DNA of 36,440 bases from Deltaproteobacteria bacterium (GTDB lineage: Bacteria; Myxococcota_A; Polyangia; JAAYKL01), in the NCBI GenBank assembly GCA_028713995.1, contig JAQTNF010000039.1, positions 1,290 through 37,729 on the forward strand. Direction: 5' to 3'. Each line of letters starts with the position of its first letter. The stretch's first letter is position 1. Of the stretch, positions 23,627 to 30,137 are shown piece after piece. A program made the position numbers and the translations under genes. The notes below the pieces were generated by a model, which was given only the letters and a program-made list of their open reading frames with translations, was not told where the DNA came from and ran no database searches.

Positions 23627-23814
23627 CCAAGCACCGCCTCCACGGCCGCATCCGCGTCGAGTACGAACCGCTCGCCGAACTCATGATCGCGAGTTCAAGG
23701 GTATCTCGTGCGCACGATGAAATGCGCGGCATTGGAGTGTGCGATCTTACGGGGCAGGCTCATTGGATGAAATCGAGTACGCGGGTTCAAGGGTGCGTCG
23801 TTGTCCCCGATTGA
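23623..23814 (+). CDS. Small operon protein with ELxYASSRVxR motif (copy B)
   Basis: A 63-residue frame whose ATG overlaps the AAA ATPase stop (ATGA 23623-23626), with a G-rich region at 23613-23618 as Shine-Dalgarno. It contains 'EPLAELMIASSRVSRAHDEM', matching copy A by E-L-x-I/Y-A-S-S-R-V-x-R. The rest differs from copy A. Function unknown; see the findings on this small family. Confidence 0.5.
   Translation: MTKHRLHGRIRVEYEPLAELMIASSRVSRAHDEMRGIGVCDLTGQAHWMKSSTRVQGCVVVPD
23677..23708 (+). repeat. 32-base repeat, copy B
   Basis: Second copy of the unit that encodes the ELxYASSRVxR motif; identical to copy A across CGCGAGTTCAAGGGT. Confidence 0.7.
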
Positions 23815-23852
23815 ATGCGCGTCCCGCTGCTGAAAGGAGCAGGAGTACATGA
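23739..23852 (+). CDS. Small operon frame with ELxYASSRVxR motif (copy C)
   Basis: A short frame (up to 37 residues from GTG 23739; TTG 23763 is another option) containing 'DEIEYAGSRVRRC', the third copy of the motif. It ends with TGA 23850-23852, overlapping ATG 23849 of the HNH gene, the same ATGA layout as copies A and B. Its own start is uncertain and it overlaps copy B in another frame, so translation is unproven. Confidence 0.35.
   Translation: MRSYGAGSLDEIEYAGSRVRRCPRLNARPAAERSRST
23769..23800 (+). repeat. 32-base repeat, copy C
   Basis: Third copy of the unit, 92 bases after copy B and in a different frame from copy B's gene. Confidence 0.7.
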
Positions 23853-24532
23853 GTTCGGAACACACTGTAATGCAGGCGACGAAGATGATGTCCATGACCG
23901 TTGCGGCGATCCTCGACCCCGGACTCTCGAAGTCCGAGATGGATGCGCTGTGGGCCTGCTTCTTCCACAGGTGCGCGTTTTGCGACAGTCGCCTGGATCG
24001 TCATGGCCATGGCGGTCGTCTCGACCGGATCGATCGCCGGGACCGCCGCACGGCCGGGAACGCGGTGCTGGCGTGCCCTCGGTGCAGTCGAGAGCGGAAC
24101 CCGCGCGAAAACTGGCATGCGTTCCTCCACCGACTGTGCGTCGACACCGAGGTGTATGCCCAGCGCGAGAGCAGGATCCAGGCGTGGCTCACGAACCACC
24201 CCTTGCTCCCGCCGCTGTCATCGTCGGCGATCGAGGAGCTGCGCGCCCAGCTGGTCGCGAAGGCCGTGGAGTGGGCGCGGCTGTGCGGGGCCTTGCGCGA
24301 GGCTGCCCATGCCCAGCGGCAGCAGGCGCGCACGGAGGCGGGAACGGCAACCACTATCGTGGCCGATGCCATCACTGGGACGGGTGAGTCGTCATGCATG
24401 CAGCAGTCCGGGGCAGACCCGCTGCCCGGATCGGACGCGTGCATCCCGGCGCGTCCAAGTGGGATCTCGGGACGCGGTCTGGCGCATCTGAGAGGGAGGA
24501 CGAGGCATGACAAGCCGATCCCGATCCTGTAG
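23849..24532 (+). CDS. HNH endonuclease
   Basis: A 227-residue protein. The N-terminal half holds the HNH (zinc-knuckle) fold: 'HRCAFCDSRLD' (C-x-x-C), then 'HGHGGRLDRIDRRDRRTAGN' (residues about 51-70; the H-x-H-x-x-x-x-D core and the closing N) and 'AVLACPRCSRERNPRENWHAF' (C-x-x-C). HNH enzymes cut or nick DNA using a metal held by these residues; near phage packaging genes they assist terminase. The C-terminal half is helical, then low complexity. AGGAG lies before ATG 23849. It follows the small copy C frame by ATGA overlap. Confidence 0.85.
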   Translation: MSSEHTVMQATKMMSMTVAAILDPGLSKSEMDALWACFFHRCAFCDSRLDRHGHGGRLDRIDRRDRRTAGNAVLACPRCSRERNPRENWHAFLHRLCVDTEVYAQRESRIQAWLTNHPLLPPLSSSAIEELRAQLVAKAVEWARLCGALREAAHAQRQQARTEAGTATTIVADAITGTGESSCMQQSGADPLPGSDACIPARPSGISGRGLAHLRGRTRHDKPIPIL

Positions 24533-24857
24533 CTGGACCGCCGCCGTGGCCGCCCAGCAGGACGTCCAGACCGAGTGTGCGAGCCCTCGGGTCGGGGCAG
24601 GGGACGGCGTGCCTCCGACGCCCATGGGGCCCACCGACTGCGTGAGACGGGGTTGCCAAGGCGCGGGCGACCAGTACCGCGAGGACCGACACGAGCACGA
24701 GGCCGCGCGCGCGATCACACTGGTTGGCAAGCGGCGACTCCGTGGACGGATACGGGCCATCCTGGAGGCCCCGGTCGCCACATCTCTATTGAACGCGCGC
24801 GTGACGTACCCCGAGATCCCTGATCCCCCACTTCCCCCCGAGGTTCGTCATGGGTAG
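24507..24857 (+). CDS. Unknown element protein
   Basis: A 116-residue frame that overlaps the end of the HNH gene by 26 bases and the start of the next gene by 8 bases, with GGGAGGACGAGGC upstream of ATG 24507. The first 45 residues are Ser/Arg/Gln-rich with no pattern; the rest has a helical basic block ('EAARAITLVGKRRLRGRIRA') and a Pro-rich tail. No family recognised. Overlaps on both sides agree with the compact operon. Confidence 0.45.
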   Translation: MTSRSRSCSWTAAVAAQQDVQTECASPRVGAGDGVPPTPMGPTDCVRRGCQGAGDQYREDRHEHEAARAITLVGKRRLRGRIRAILEAPVATSLLNARVTYPEIPDPPLPPEVRHG

Positions 24858-25593
24858 GGCGCGCAAGCCGCCGGGAGGGCCGATCATTCTGGAGGTCGTG
24901 CCGGAGGAGACGGAGGATGCGCGACGCGTGCGGTTGCGACCCGCGCACGAGCGGGTGCGGCGGTTGGGGTGCTGGCCGCAGATACTGGACCGGCTGGCGG
25001 CAGGGACGCCGATGGCTGAGGTGAGCAGGTGGGTGCAAGACGAGATGGGGGAGATGCTGGACTGGGATCGCGGGACGCTGGCGAACCGGTTGGGTGAACT
25101 TAAGGCGATGATCCCCTTGGCGGATCTGCTGACGCAGCAGGATCCAGCGACGGTAGCGGCGAGTCGCCGCGAGTTCAACGACAGGTTGGAGGATTTGAGA
25201 ACGTTGGCGCGGCTGGAGGTGTTGGCTTGGTACCGGATGGACATCCTGCACGGGCAGGAGCGGCTGACCGGCCGCATTAACCCCGAGGTGTCGAAGGAGA
25301 TCCGGAACATCGCGGACCTCGCGACCCGGTCGCACAGCATCCGCATGGACCTCGGGCTGACGGGCTCGCGCGACTTGGGCACATTGAGCGTAAGTGCCGA
25401 AAAGATTGAGGAAATTCGGCAGCGGTACGGGGAGCAGGCGGCGGCCGCGTTCAGCGACCCCGTCAGGCGCGAGAGGGTGCTAAGCGTCGTCAGGCAGGCG
25501 ATGCGGCTGGCGGCGAGGGAGCGCGGCGAGGTCATTGACATCGGGGTGGACGACGCGGAGCCCGCACCCAAGAAGGATGGCGAGGAGTCATGA
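24850..25593 (+). CDS. Unknown protein in small-terminase-like position
   Basis: A 247-residue protein, mostly helical and rich in Arg and Glu. The N-terminal part after 'GGPIILEVVPEE' has a possible helix-turn-helix ('ILDRLAAGTPMAEVSRWVQDEM'), then long helices with 'LEDLRTLARLEVLAWYRMDI' and 'PEVSKEIRNIADLATRSHSI'. Small terminase subunits have an N-terminal HTH and helical oligomerisation region, and often follow an HNH gene, but sequence similarity alone does not show this here. The stop overlaps the next start (ATGATGG at 25590), where the following gene is cut off. Confidence 0.5.
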   Translation: MGRARKPPGGPIILEVVPEETEDARRVRLRPAHERVRRLGCWPQILDRLAAGTPMAEVSRWVQDEMGEMLDWDRGTLANRLGELKAMIPLADLLTQQDPATVAASRREFNDRLEDLRTLARLEVLAWYRMDILHGQERLTGRINPEVSKEIRNIADLATRSHSIRMDLGLTGSRDLGTLSVSAEKIEEIRQRYGEQAAAAFSDPVRRERVLSVVRQAMRLAARERGEVIDIGVDDAEPAPKKDGEES

Positions 25594-25682
25594 TGGCGGT
25601 GGATGTGCGGGTGGCCAGCCATGCCGCCTGCGACGCCGTGGGCCACTTGGTCTCGTGCGAGGTCTGGTACGACTTGGAGGCG
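25590..25682 (+). pseudogene. 5' end of an element gene cut at the right junction
   Basis: ATG 25590 overlaps the previous stop and has AGGAG before it, as expected for the next operon gene. The protein begins 'MMAVDVRVASHAACDAVGHL' and then reads antisense through the aminotransferase gene, which is a real gene on the minus strand. The element sequence therefore seems to end near 25640-25682. Confidence 0.5.
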
Positions 25683-26816
25683 CTATCCCGCTGCAACCGC
25701 CAACAGGCGCTCGATGTCCTGCTCGCTGTTGTACAAGTGCGGGGCCACGCGCAGGGCGCCCTCGCGCAGGCTCACGATCACGTCCGCCGCACGCAGCCGC
25801 TGGTAGAGTGCGGTGGTGTCCTCGGAGGAGTGCGCGGCGATGCATACGTATGGCCCGCGTGCGGCGGCGTCCGCGGGGCTCGCCAGCACGCACTTGTCCG
25901 GCGGCAGCCGCTCGACCAGGTGGGCCACGAGGCGGGCGCAGTGCGCTGCAACCGTGCCCACGCCCACGCGCAGCAGGAACGCGAGCGAGGCGTCCGTGGC
26001 CGCGAGGTTGAGGAAGCTCGCCACCTCGGGCGCGTCCCAGCGCCGCGCGCCGCGCACGGGCTTCCAGTCGCAGTGGGTGAGCTTGTGGAACTCCGCCGCC
26101 CCGTCGAGCGCCATCCAGCCGAACGGCCCCACGCGCATCTCCTCGATCAGCTCCGCGCGCGCCCAGAGGAAGCCCGTCCCGTAGGGGCCGAGCAGCCACT
26201 TGTAGCCCGCGCACACCAGGAAGTCGGCGCCCAGGGCCGTCACGTCCATGGGGACCGCGCCCGCGCACTGGCTCACGTCGAGCAGCAGGTAGGCACCCAC
26301 CGCATGGCACGCGGCGGCCACGCGCGGGGCATCGAGCAGGGCGCCGTCGTCGAACCGCACCAGGCTGGCCGACACCAGGCGCGTCCGCGGCCCGATCTGC
26401 CCCAGGAAGTCCTCGGCCGCCACGAACCGATCGCGCGGCTCGACCACCCGCACGGTGAGCTGGCCGGTCGCGGCGAGCGGCATCCAGGTGGCGAAGTGCG
26501 CCGGGAACTCCCCGCGCGCGATCAGGACCTCGTCGCCGGGTCGCCACGCGAGGTCGTGCGCCACGGCCTGTAGGCCGCCGCCCGCCCCGGTGGTGAGGGC
26601 GATCTCGTCAACCGCGCCGCCGATCAGGCGCGCCAGCGAGGTGCGCACCCGGTGCGGGATCTCGAAGTAGGCCTCGTCCGGCATGCGGTGCGGGAACTTC
26701 TTCCATTCGAGGGCGTCCTCGACCGCGCGGATTGCCGCGCGCGGCATGGGGGCCTGCGCCGCCGCGTTCAGGTAGGCCACGCCCTCGAAGTCGTGCCACT
26801 CGGTGCGCCAGTCCAT
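25683..26816 (-). CDS. Class V aminotransferase (cysteine desulfurase-like fold), PLP-dependent
   Basis: A 377-residue PLP enzyme. Key residues are visible: 'TTGAGGGLQAVAHDL' (75-89, PLP phosphate-binding region), D180 in 'LLLDVSQCAG' (binds the pyridine N), Q183, and K206 in 'VCAGYKWLLGPYG' (Schiff base). The end 'LRVAPHLYNSEQDIERLL' has the class V C-terminal pattern. Members include cysteine desulfurases, isopenicillin N epimerase-like enzymes and kynureninase relatives; no active-site Cys loop like that of IscS is seen, so it is probably an epimerase-like or general transaminase. It begins at ATG 26814 and is flanked by remnants on both sides. Confidence 0.88.
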   Translation of the reverse strand: MDWRTEWHDFEGVAYLNAAAQAPMPRAAIRAVEDALEWKKFPHRMPDEAYFEIPHRVRTSLARLIGGAVDEIALTTGAGGGLQAVAHDLAWRPGDEVLIARGEFPAHFATWMPLAATGQLTVRVVEPRDRFVAAEDFLGQIGPRTRLVSASLVRFDDGALLDAPRVAAACHAVGAYLLLDVSQCAGAVPMDVTALGADFLVCAGYKWLLGPYGTGFLWARAELIEEMRVGPFGWMALDGAAEFHKLTHCDWKPVRGARRWDAPEVASFLNLAATDASLAFLLRVGVGTVAAHCARLVAHLVERLPPDKCVLASPADAAARGPYVCIAAHSSEDTTALYQRLRAADVIVSLREGALRVAPHLYNSEQDIERLLAVAAG

Positions 26817-26825
26817 GGCCCGGTT

Positions 26826-26954
26826 CTATACCAGGGAACGGAGCGGCGCGGCCAGCGCGGCGCGGAGCACGTCCGCGAACGCGCCCTCGGCGTCGAGGCG
26901 GGCGAGAACGGCGTGCAGGCCCCACTGGAGGTGCTGCAGCCAGATCCACTGCGG
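26826..26954 (-). pseudogene. 3' remnant of a chromosomal gene
   Basis: Minus-strand codons read 'PQWIWLQHLQWGLHAVLARL' and then 'DAEGAFADVLRAALAAPLRS' before TAG, with GC-rich third positions. The frame is closed upstream by a TAG at 26955-26957, where composition also changes. It looks like the last 42 codons of a gene that once preceded the aminotransferase, 10 bases upstream of its start. Confidence 0.45.
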
Positions 26955-26957
26955 CTA

Positions 26958-27224
26958 CACGGGAAGGTTCGCGGCGAGTGCGATCCGGCCTGGAGAAACA
27001 CGACATCGCGCATCTGGTCGTCCCCAGGCATCCGCATCCCCATCACGAGGATGCAGAACCTTGCTCCAGCATCGGCCCGTTTCCGAGGCTGCCCGCTCCA
27101 GTCCAACCCCATGCCGCCGACGATCGGCTTCATCCTGAAAGGGATGGTTATAACGACCATACCTTCGCGCTCGTTGTGTGCCGTCCAGGGCAGGCGTAGG
27201 ATCGATTTACCGGGAGGGAAATGA
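26958..27224 (-). pseudogene. Possible coding remnant
   Basis: On the minus strand the text 'GKSILRLPWTAHNEREGMVV' and 'RKRADAGARFCILVMGMRMP' has a natural residue mix, but the frame shifts into low-complexity text at about 26957 and there is no clear start. It might be a fragment of a transferred gene. Outside this and the 26826 remnant I see nothing coding in the 550-base gap 26817-27366. Confidence 0.25.
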
Positions 27225-27327
27225 GGCCGACCCGCCGTGAGCGCGGGCGGCAACAGTCGGTAATACCTTGAGATCTTGGCAATACACGCCTCACCTATAA
27301 ATGTCAGGAACCTCCCGATATAATTCC

Positions 27328-27357
27328 TTGACAGTAAAAAGCGCGACGTGAGATTTT
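27328..27357 (+). promoter_or_regulatory. Candidate promoter of the response regulator
   Basis: TTGACA (27328-27333) is a perfect -35; 18 bases later GATTTT (27352-27357) is a weak -10. The start codon at 27367 would be within about ten bases of it, and there is no Shine-Dalgarno, so a leaderless or very short-leader transcript is possible. Confidence 0.35.
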
Positions 27358-27366
27358 TCTATCATC

Positions 27367-28080
27367 ATGCAAAGTATCGGGGGTGAGAAAAACGCGTCCG
27401 GAAAGCCCTCGTCTGGGGCGGTTCTCGTGGTGGACGACAGTATCCGCTTCCTAAACGCGGCCGCGCGCGAGCTCAGGGCCGGCGGGTTCGAGGTGCTCAC
27501 CACGACCACCGGCACGCAGGCTCTGGAGCTGGTCGCCAAGGAGTGCCCCGCCGCGGTCCTTCTGGACATCCAGCTCGAAAGCAAAACCATGGACGGCGTG
27601 GAGTGCGCCCGGCGGCTTCGGGCGAATGGGTACGACCGGCCGATCTGCATGATCACCGGCGACTCGTCGGCCAAGATGTTGCTCGAGTCGGCTCTGGCCG
27701 GCGCCGACGACTACATGGTGAAGCCCAGCTTCAAGCCGCTGTCCGCCGAAGTGAAGAGGCTCATTGAGTCCGAGACCGAGGCGTCCTGCAAGAAGGACTT
27801 CGATCCGATCGTCACCAGCGGGTTTCTACACTCTCTTGGGCTCTCGACGAAGCAGGTGGAGTTCCTGGCCGCGTTCGCTTCTCACGGGTTTCCGGCGGAG
27901 AAGGACCTGGCCGTGGTGCTGGGGATGACCGAGGGGGCGGTGTGGAAGCGGCTGTCTCGCATACGCGAGAAGCTGGGGAACAAGACATCAACGCAGATCG
28001 CGAGTGTGCTGACTGCGTTGTCGGCGTATCGGCATGGGATGAGCAGGCCAGCGGGCCGTAGCCAAACAGCGCGCAGATGA
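27367..28080 (+). CDS. Response regulator with LuxR-like HTH output domain
   Basis: A 237-residue two-component regulator. The receiver domain (about 17-125) has the full active site: D23-D24 (VVDDS), phospho-acceptor D67 (LLDIQL), T97 (MITGDS) and K119 (VKP). After a linker, 'GLSTKQVEFLAAFASHGF' and 'LAVVLGMTEGAVWKRLSRIR' then 'KLGNKTSTQI' form a four-helix LuxR/GerE or sigma-region-4-type HTH. No histidine kinase is adjacent, so it is an orphan here. It may control the surface-lipoprotein genes that start 60 bases downstream, which is inference from position. Confidence 0.88.
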   Translation: MQSIGGEKNASGKPSSGAVLVVDDSIRFLNAAARELRAGGFEVLTTTTGTQALELVAKECPAAVLLDIQLESKTMDGVECARRLRANGYDRPICMITGDSSAKMLLESALAGADDYMVKPSFKPLSAEVKRLIESETEASCKKDFDPIVTSGFLHSLGLSTKQVEFLAAFASHGFPAEKDLAVVLGMTEGAVWKRLSRIREKLGNKTSTQIASVLTALSAYRHGMSRPAGRSQTARR

Positions 28081-28140
28081 GAGCTTGAATTATCATCTGA
28101 ACACGGTGAGGTTTTTGTAGGACGGATAGTGGAGAAAACA

Positions 28141-29481
28141 ATGAGGAATAGCTTGGCGATTCAAGTGCTTGTTGTGTTGTTCGCGCTCGTTGCCGGCTGC
28201 TCTGGCAACGGCCACGGCCAAGCCGACGGCGGCGACGCGAGCAGCGACTCGGATGCCGACAGTGACACTGACGCCGACGCCGACTCGGACACTGACTCCG
28301 ATACGGACTCGGATTCGGACAGCGACTCTGACACCGATTCGGACACTGACAGCGATTCCGACGCCGACTCGGATACCGGCTCGGACACGACCAATGACCT
28401 GCCCAAAGGCTGCCAGGTCATCTCCCCGGCGAACTACAACACCATGGGGTGGACGGGACGAGAGGCCATGGATGATGACTACATGGTTTGGACGTGGGTC
28501 GATTTTTCCAAGGATCCGGACCAGGACGTCCTGATGAAGCACCAGCTTTCCACAGGGATACAGCAGGAGCTTCTACGAAGAGACCAGCCCAAGCTCATGA
28601 CGGCGCCAGCGCTATTTGCCGGAAATGTGTTTTTCTTTAGACAAACAAACCCGTCCGATGGCTACACCACGGAAATCTTTCGCATTGTATTGAATGACAA
28701 AACAGAAATGCAGTTGACCTCCAACGACACTTCGGACAGGGATCCAATGGGCGGACAAAATGGGTGTCTCTATGATGCCTATACCAGCCCGAATCAGAGG
28801 GCATATCTAACCTATTTCGATTTAGATCTGAAGAAGGAGATTGTGATCAGTGATTACCTATATTTAGCCAGAGTATGGGATGGCAGCCGTTGGATTGCAT
28901 TTACGAGATCTTATAGCACCTACGAAACTCTTTACAAGTTCGACCTCGATAACCAAGCCGCCGGGGCGCAACTTGTGGATTCGACGCAGATGGGGTTCTT
29001 CAACATGTCTTTCAACAAGGACACCCATGAGCTTGTTGCGGGCGTCTGGATTACGGGAAAGAGCAACGGCTACGACTTGATGGCCTGGAACATGGAGACA
29101 AACGAAAGAACCACCCTGATCGACGATCCCTGGGACCAGGGTCTTCCGGACTATAGCGGGCACGCGATCGCTTACGCTGATTCCCAGGCAGCTGGAACTG
29201 GCTGGTTTGGCAACTATAAAGCCGAGGTAAAGATTCTGGATCGCGACACCAGGGCTCTCCGTACCGCGCTGCCTTTTGATACTTGGTACGGGATAGGGCT
29301 TTGGAGCCACTATCTGGCCGCCAACAATGTGGGCAAATGGGGGGACACAATCATCCTGTGCGATCTGGAGGAAGAAGGACTTATGGGCACGGATGGGCAC
29401 GTGTGCCCGGAGAGCGGGTGTGGCAACCCGGACGGGGGAATGGACAGCGGAATAGATGCTGGAATGGATGGTGGCATATGA
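28141..29481 (+). CDS. Lipoprotein with DTD linker and beta-propeller-like C-terminal domain
   Basis: A 446-residue lipoprotein. The signal sequence ends at lipobox L-V-A-G-C (Cys 20). Residues about 36-82 are a D-S-D-T-D linker. The domain that follows has repeated blade-like strands such as 'DYMVWTWVDFSKDPDQDVL', 'AYLTYFDLDLKKEIVISDYL', 'RWIAFTRSYSTYETLYKFDL' and 'DLMAWNMETNERTTLID', resembling TolB/WD-type propellers that read 'x-D-x-D-x-x-x'. It ends in a Gly/Asp/Met repeat (GGMDSGIDAGMDGG). GGAG precedes ATG 28141. The linker is GC-rich while the propeller is noticeably more AT-rich, so the gene looks chimeric. Its stop overlaps the next start (ATGA at 29478). Confidence 0.8.
   Translation: MRNSLAIQVLVVLFALVAGCSGNGHGQADGGDASSDSDADSDTDADADSDTDSDTDSDSDSDSDTDSDTDSDSDADSDTGSDTTNDLPKGCQVISPANYNTMGWTGREAMDDDYMVWTWVDFSKDPDQDVLMKHQLSTGIQQELLRRDQPKLMTAPALFAGNVFFFRQTNPSDGYTTEIFRIVLNDKTEMQLTSNDTSDRDPMGGQNGCLYDAYTSPNQRAYLTYFDLDLKKEIVISDYLYLARVWDGSRWIAFTRSYSTYETLYKFDLDNQAAGAQLVDSTQMGFFNMSFNKDTHELVAGVWITGKSNGYDLMAWNMETNERTTLIDDPWDQGLPDYSGHAIAYADSQAAGTGWFGNYKAEVKILDRDTRALRTALPFDTWYGIGLWSHYLAANNVGKWGDTIILCDLEEEGLMGTDGHVCPESGCGNPDGGMDSGIDAGMDGGI
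28245..28388 (+). repeat. Asp-Ser-Asp/Asp-Thr-Asp coding repeat
   Basis: About 48 codons of GACTCG/GACACT/GATTCG units, the second long copy of the linker repeat in the window. Confidence 0.9.
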
Positions 29482-30071
29482 CACCATTTCAATTAATGAC
29501 AACAGATATTTACACATTGTTATTATTGATTGCAATCCTAATACATGTGGCTTCATGCGATGATTGCGATGAAGGTACAACGAAATGCGAAGGTGATAAT
29601 CTTTATGTTTGTTTATCTCCTCCCACAGATGTATGTATTCCTTTTGGTTGTGGTGGAACTGCTTGGCATAAAACCCGATGTCGCGATGAGGGTGGTACCT
29701 GCGCAACCGTATTAAAAGACAATTGGGAAAGTATTGAGATGTGTGTTTTGTCGACCGAACGTTGTCCGGATGACACCCGTTCTCTTTGTTTCGAAGATAC
29801 AATAGGATCTTGCCTGCACACAGACCTTCCCGTTTGCGAAGAAGGTTGCCAATGTTCATCCTATCAACATTGTGTCACAAATGGAACTGAAGCTATTTGT
29901 GTCTACAAGGAAGGTTCATGCTCGAATGGTCAGAGAGAATGCTTTCCCGAGAAAGCTACTTCATGGATCGGATGTTATCAAGGTATTTGGAATATAATGG
30001 GCGATTGCTCCGATGGCGGAACATGTGTAGATATTGGGGATGGCGGAGTTGGGTGCGCATCTAAGAGATGA
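29478..30071 (+). CDS. Cys-rich lipoprotein, AT-rich
   Basis: A 197-residue protein. The signal peptide has a hydrophobic run (TLLLLIAILIHVAS) and lipobox H-V-A-S-C, Cys 27; ATG 29478 overlaps the stop of the preceding gene. The mature part is full of Cys in EGF- or knottin-like spacing ('CDDCDEGTTKCEGDNLYVC', 'CEEGCQCSSYQHC', 'GDCSDGGTCVDIGDGG'), which suggests a secreted, disulphide-bonded protein. No catalytic motif is seen. Codon third positions are A/T-rich, as in the start of the next gene. Confidence 0.75.
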   Translation: MTPFQLMTTDIYTLLLLIAILIHVASCDDCDEGTTKCEGDNLYVCLSPPTDVCIPFGCGGTAWHKTRCRDEGGTCATVLKDNWESIEMCVLSTERCPDDTRSLCFEDTIGSCLHTDLPVCEEGCQCSSYQHCVTNGTEAICVYKEGSCSNGQRECFPEKATSWIGCYQGIWNIMGDCSDGGTCVDIGDGGVGCASKR

Positions 30072-30137
30072 ATTAGTATAGAAGCAGAGATATTGGCTCG
30101 ATAGAGCAAGTATCAACAGACCGAACGGAGGATCGCA

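Larger units (their letters stand above)
18043..25682. mobile_element. Integrated element, satellite- or plasmid-like, with tRNA-Thr att, integrase, HUH Rep, AAA ATPase and HNH
   Basis: The left end is a tRNA-Thr 3' half, then arm-type repeats and a tyrosine recombinase reading inward. The genes that follow are an unknown, an AlpA/excisionase-like HTH, an HUH Rep, small unknowns, an AAA_25 ATPase, an HNH endonuclease and two unknowns, mostly joined by ATGA overlaps. No capsid, tail, portal or conjugation genes are seen. Gene order (int, AlpA-like, replication genes, HNH and a possible small-terminase-position gene) resembles Gram-negative phage-inducible islands, which is inference. The right side runs into the aminotransferase around 25680 without a second tRNA copy, so the right att is missing or outside the window. 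Confidence 0.75.

Noticed and set aside
23458-23800. CRISPR-like array
   Set aside because: The repeats are too short or too few, with no regular spacer of 30-40 bases and no cas genes.
25590-26573. Long plus-strand reading frame opposite the aminotransferase
   Set aside because: Beyond the first ~30 codons it is the antisense of a well-supported PLP enzyme with GC-rich third positions; the continuation is chance in GC-rich DNA.
26652-27224. Plus-strand frame opposite and beyond the aminotransferase start
   Set aside because: First part is antisense of the aminotransferase, the rest has no motif or start signal; the minus-strand remnants read more naturally.
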